This document shows positions 5,738 through 6,595 of a stretch of 6,595 bases of DNA, piece by piece (position 1 is the first letter of the stretch; every line of letters starts with the position of its first letter). The stretch is from positions 1 to 6,595 of the forward strand of contig CADBQT010000086.1 in assembly GCA_902796875.1 (NCBI GenBank), in the 5' to 3' direction. The notes beneath the pieces are model-generated. The model saw nothing but the letters and a program-made list of their open reading frames with translations. It searched no databases and had not been told where the DNA came from. A program made the translations under genes and the position numbers. Source of the DNA: an uncultured Eubacteriales bacterium (GTDB lineage Bacteria; Bacillota; Clostridia; Peptostreptococcales; Anaerovoracaceae).

Positions 5738-6532
5738 ATGATTGCGATCCTCTACATATGCACCGGCCGGTATATCCGGTTCTGGGAAGGATTCTACACT
5801 TCCATGGAAGCCCATTTTCTCCCTGACACGGAGACGCATTACTATGTCTTCACCGACAGCGAGACCTTGCCGGTCGGCGAGGACTCTCCCAGGGTACACA
5901 GGATCCACCAGGAAGATCTTGGCTGGCCGGGAAACACCCTGTACCGGTTTCGCATGTTTCTCGGGGTGGAAGAGGATCTGAAAAACTACGACTATATTTT
6001 CTTTTTCAACGCCAACTACGTCTGTCTGACGGACATCGGTGAGGAGGAGTTCCTGCCGGCAAAGGATCAGCTTCTGGTGACCCTCCACCCGGGATTCTTC
6101 AATAAACGGTCCGCATGGCTCCCCTACGACCGCAACCCCAGATCATCGGCCTATGTTTCCTTTTATTCGCCAAAAGCAAAATCCTACTTTTGCGGCGGGT
6201 TAAACGGGGGGGGTACTGTCCGATACCTTAAGCTCATCCGCGATCTGGATCGGCAGATCTGTGAGGATGACCGGAAGGACGTCGTCGCCCTCTGGCATGA
6301 CGAATCACATCTCAACCGCTATATGCTCACCCAGAAGAACTACAAGGTCCTCTCTCCCTCCTACGCTTATCCGCAGGGCAAGGAGCTTCCCTTCGAGCCC
6401 AAACTCCTCCTGCTGGAAAAACGAAGGATCTGGGATCTGAAGGACAGACAGCCGGACATGACGGGCCAAAAGAGAATGAATGGCCTGCGGAAGTATCTTA
6501 CCTTTCCTCTTGATTACTTCAAATGCAGATGA
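5738..6532 (+). CDS. Family 6 glycosyltransferase (ABO blood-group transferase-like), NxN type
   Basis: GT6 enzymes are retaining transferases that add alpha-1,3-linked Gal or GalNAc from UDP-sugars to a galactose-terminated acceptor. This 264-residue protein is a bare catalytic domain, without the stem and membrane anchor of vertebrate members. It shows ILYICTGRY (4-12), WPGNTLYRFRMFL (63-75), FFFNANYV (88-95), LHPGFF (116-121), YFCGGLNGGG (150-159), WHDESHLNRY (186-195) and KVLSPSY (203-209). N91-A92-N93 replaces the DxD metal-binding motif, as in bacterial GT6 enzymes such as Bacteroides ovatus BoGT6a, which is metal-independent. E189 aligns with catalytic Glu303 of human GTA/GTB. G154 aligns with Gly268 of the A enzyme, hinting at GalNAc. 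There is no signal peptide, so it works in the cytoplasm. The start agrees with the family N-terminus. The acceptor is unknown, and no other glycan genes are visible. A G8 run lies at codons 157-159. Confidence 0.93.
   Translation: MIAILYICTGRYIRFWEGFYTSMEAHFLPDTETHYYVFTDSETLPVGEDSPRVHRIHQEDLGWPGNTLYRFRMFLGVEEDLKNYDYIFFFNANYVCLTDIGEEEFLPAKDQLLVTLHPGFFNKRSAWLPYDRNPRSSAYVSFYSPKAKSYFCGGLNGGGTVRYLKLIRDLDRQICEDDRKDVVALWHDESHLNRYMLTQKNYKVLSPSYAYPQGKELPFEPKLLLLEKRRIWDLKDRQPDMTGQKRMNGLRKYLTFPLDYFKCR
6206..6213 (+). repeat. Poly-G tract (G8) within the GT6 coding sequence
   Basis: Eight consecutive G encode Gly157, Gly158 and the first two bases of Gly159, within the conserved GGLNGGG motif. Insertion of one G would bring a TAA (6229-6231) into frame a few codons later. 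Loss of one G would shift the frame to a TGA about 75 codons on. Either would remove WHDESHLN and inactivate the enzyme. Eight is at the short end of tracts known to vary. Confidence 0.85.
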
Positions 6533-6541
6533 TGGGACCCC

Positions 6542-6571
6542 TTGTCCTGGGCCCCTGTTTTGTGCCATAAT
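6542..6571 (+). promoter_or_regulatory. Candidate promoter downstream of GT6
   Basis: TTGTCC (6542-6547) and CATAAT (6566-6571) are 18 bases apart, and TGC precedes the -10 box, giving a TGn extension. It would serve a rightward gene beginning at or beyond the window edge. The part GGCCCCTGTTT...ATAAT (6550-6571) resembles GGCCTTTGTTT...ATAAT before the GT6 gene. Confidence 0.4.
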
Positions 6572-6595
6572 ATGAACAGTTACTTTATCCCGATA
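6572..6595 (+). CDS. Possible 5' end of a further gene, truncated by the window
   Basis: An ATG at 6572 opens MNSYFIPI and runs off the edge. It has no Shine-Dalgarno sequence and abuts the -10-like box, so a transcript from that promoter would start inside it. The true start may lie beyond the window. Eight codons give no clue to product. Confidence 0.2.

Noticed and set aside
6534..6548. Hairpin after GT6 (GGGAC-CCCTT-GTCCT) as a terminator
   Set aside because: The stem is five pairs including a G-U, and the T-rich run is separated from it by several GC bases, so it does not look like a working intrinsic terminator.
1..6595. Search for tRNA/rRNA genes, CRISPR arrays, insertion sequences, defence genes or toxin-antitoxin pairs
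   Set aside because: No spaced direct repeats, terminal inverted repeats, transposase motifs or tRNA-like folds were noticed. Coding density is filled by five ordinary genes.

Overview
The window looks like the chromosome of a fairly high-GC (by eye a bit under 60%) member of the Firmicutes/Clostridia. The main reason is the leftward run rho - yqhQ (DUF1385) - prmC, a fragment of the clostridial rho/rpmE/yqhQ/prmC/prfA neighbourhood. The genus cannot be named from the sequence alone.

Layout. Positions 1-3616 are a leftward operon: rho (2039-3616), yqhQ/DUF1385 (905-2011) and prmC (70-951), closed by a hairpin at 11-34. All three reading frames are intact. rho carries an extra, very charged Arg/Gly-rich linker of about 105 residues. 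YqhQ ends in a tandem 9-residue acidic repeat whose DNA runs into the ribosome-binding region of prmC, and the two genes overlap by 47 bases. The usual partners rpmE (between rho and yqhQ) and prfA (after prmC) are absent here. Positions 3617-3885 form a divergent control region with a promoter candidate for rho, a dyad in the rho leader, a palindrome over the rho ribosome-binding site, and an extended -10 promoter for the rightward genes.

Positions 3886-5703 encode a secreted M3-type (thimet oligopeptidase/PepF-like) zinc metallopeptidase with a signal peptide and the full zinc and transition-state residue set. Thirty-four bases later, 5738-6532 encodes a glycosyltransferase family 6 enzyme, the family of the human ABO blood-group transferases. 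It has the bacterial NxN motif (NAN) in place of DxD. Its likely promoter is an extended -10 box whose start site would fall on or next to the ATG, with no Shine-Dalgarno sequence, so the message may be leaderless. A run of eight G sits inside a conserved glycine motif of this gene, where a one-base insertion would stop translation almost at once. A second promoter-like sequence at 6542-6571 suggests another gene begins at or beyond the right edge.

How the parts fit. The left half is information processing: transcription termination (Rho), release-factor methylation (PrmC) and an uncharacterised membrane protein that travels with them. The right half is cell-surface or accessory: an exported peptidase and an orphan glycosyltransferase that may place an alpha-1,3-linked GalNAc or Gal on a surface glycan resembling host blood-group structures. 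No defence system, mobile element, CRISPR array or RNA gene was seen. The most interesting element is the GT6 gene, with its blood-group-type active site, probable leaderless start and internal poly-G tract.
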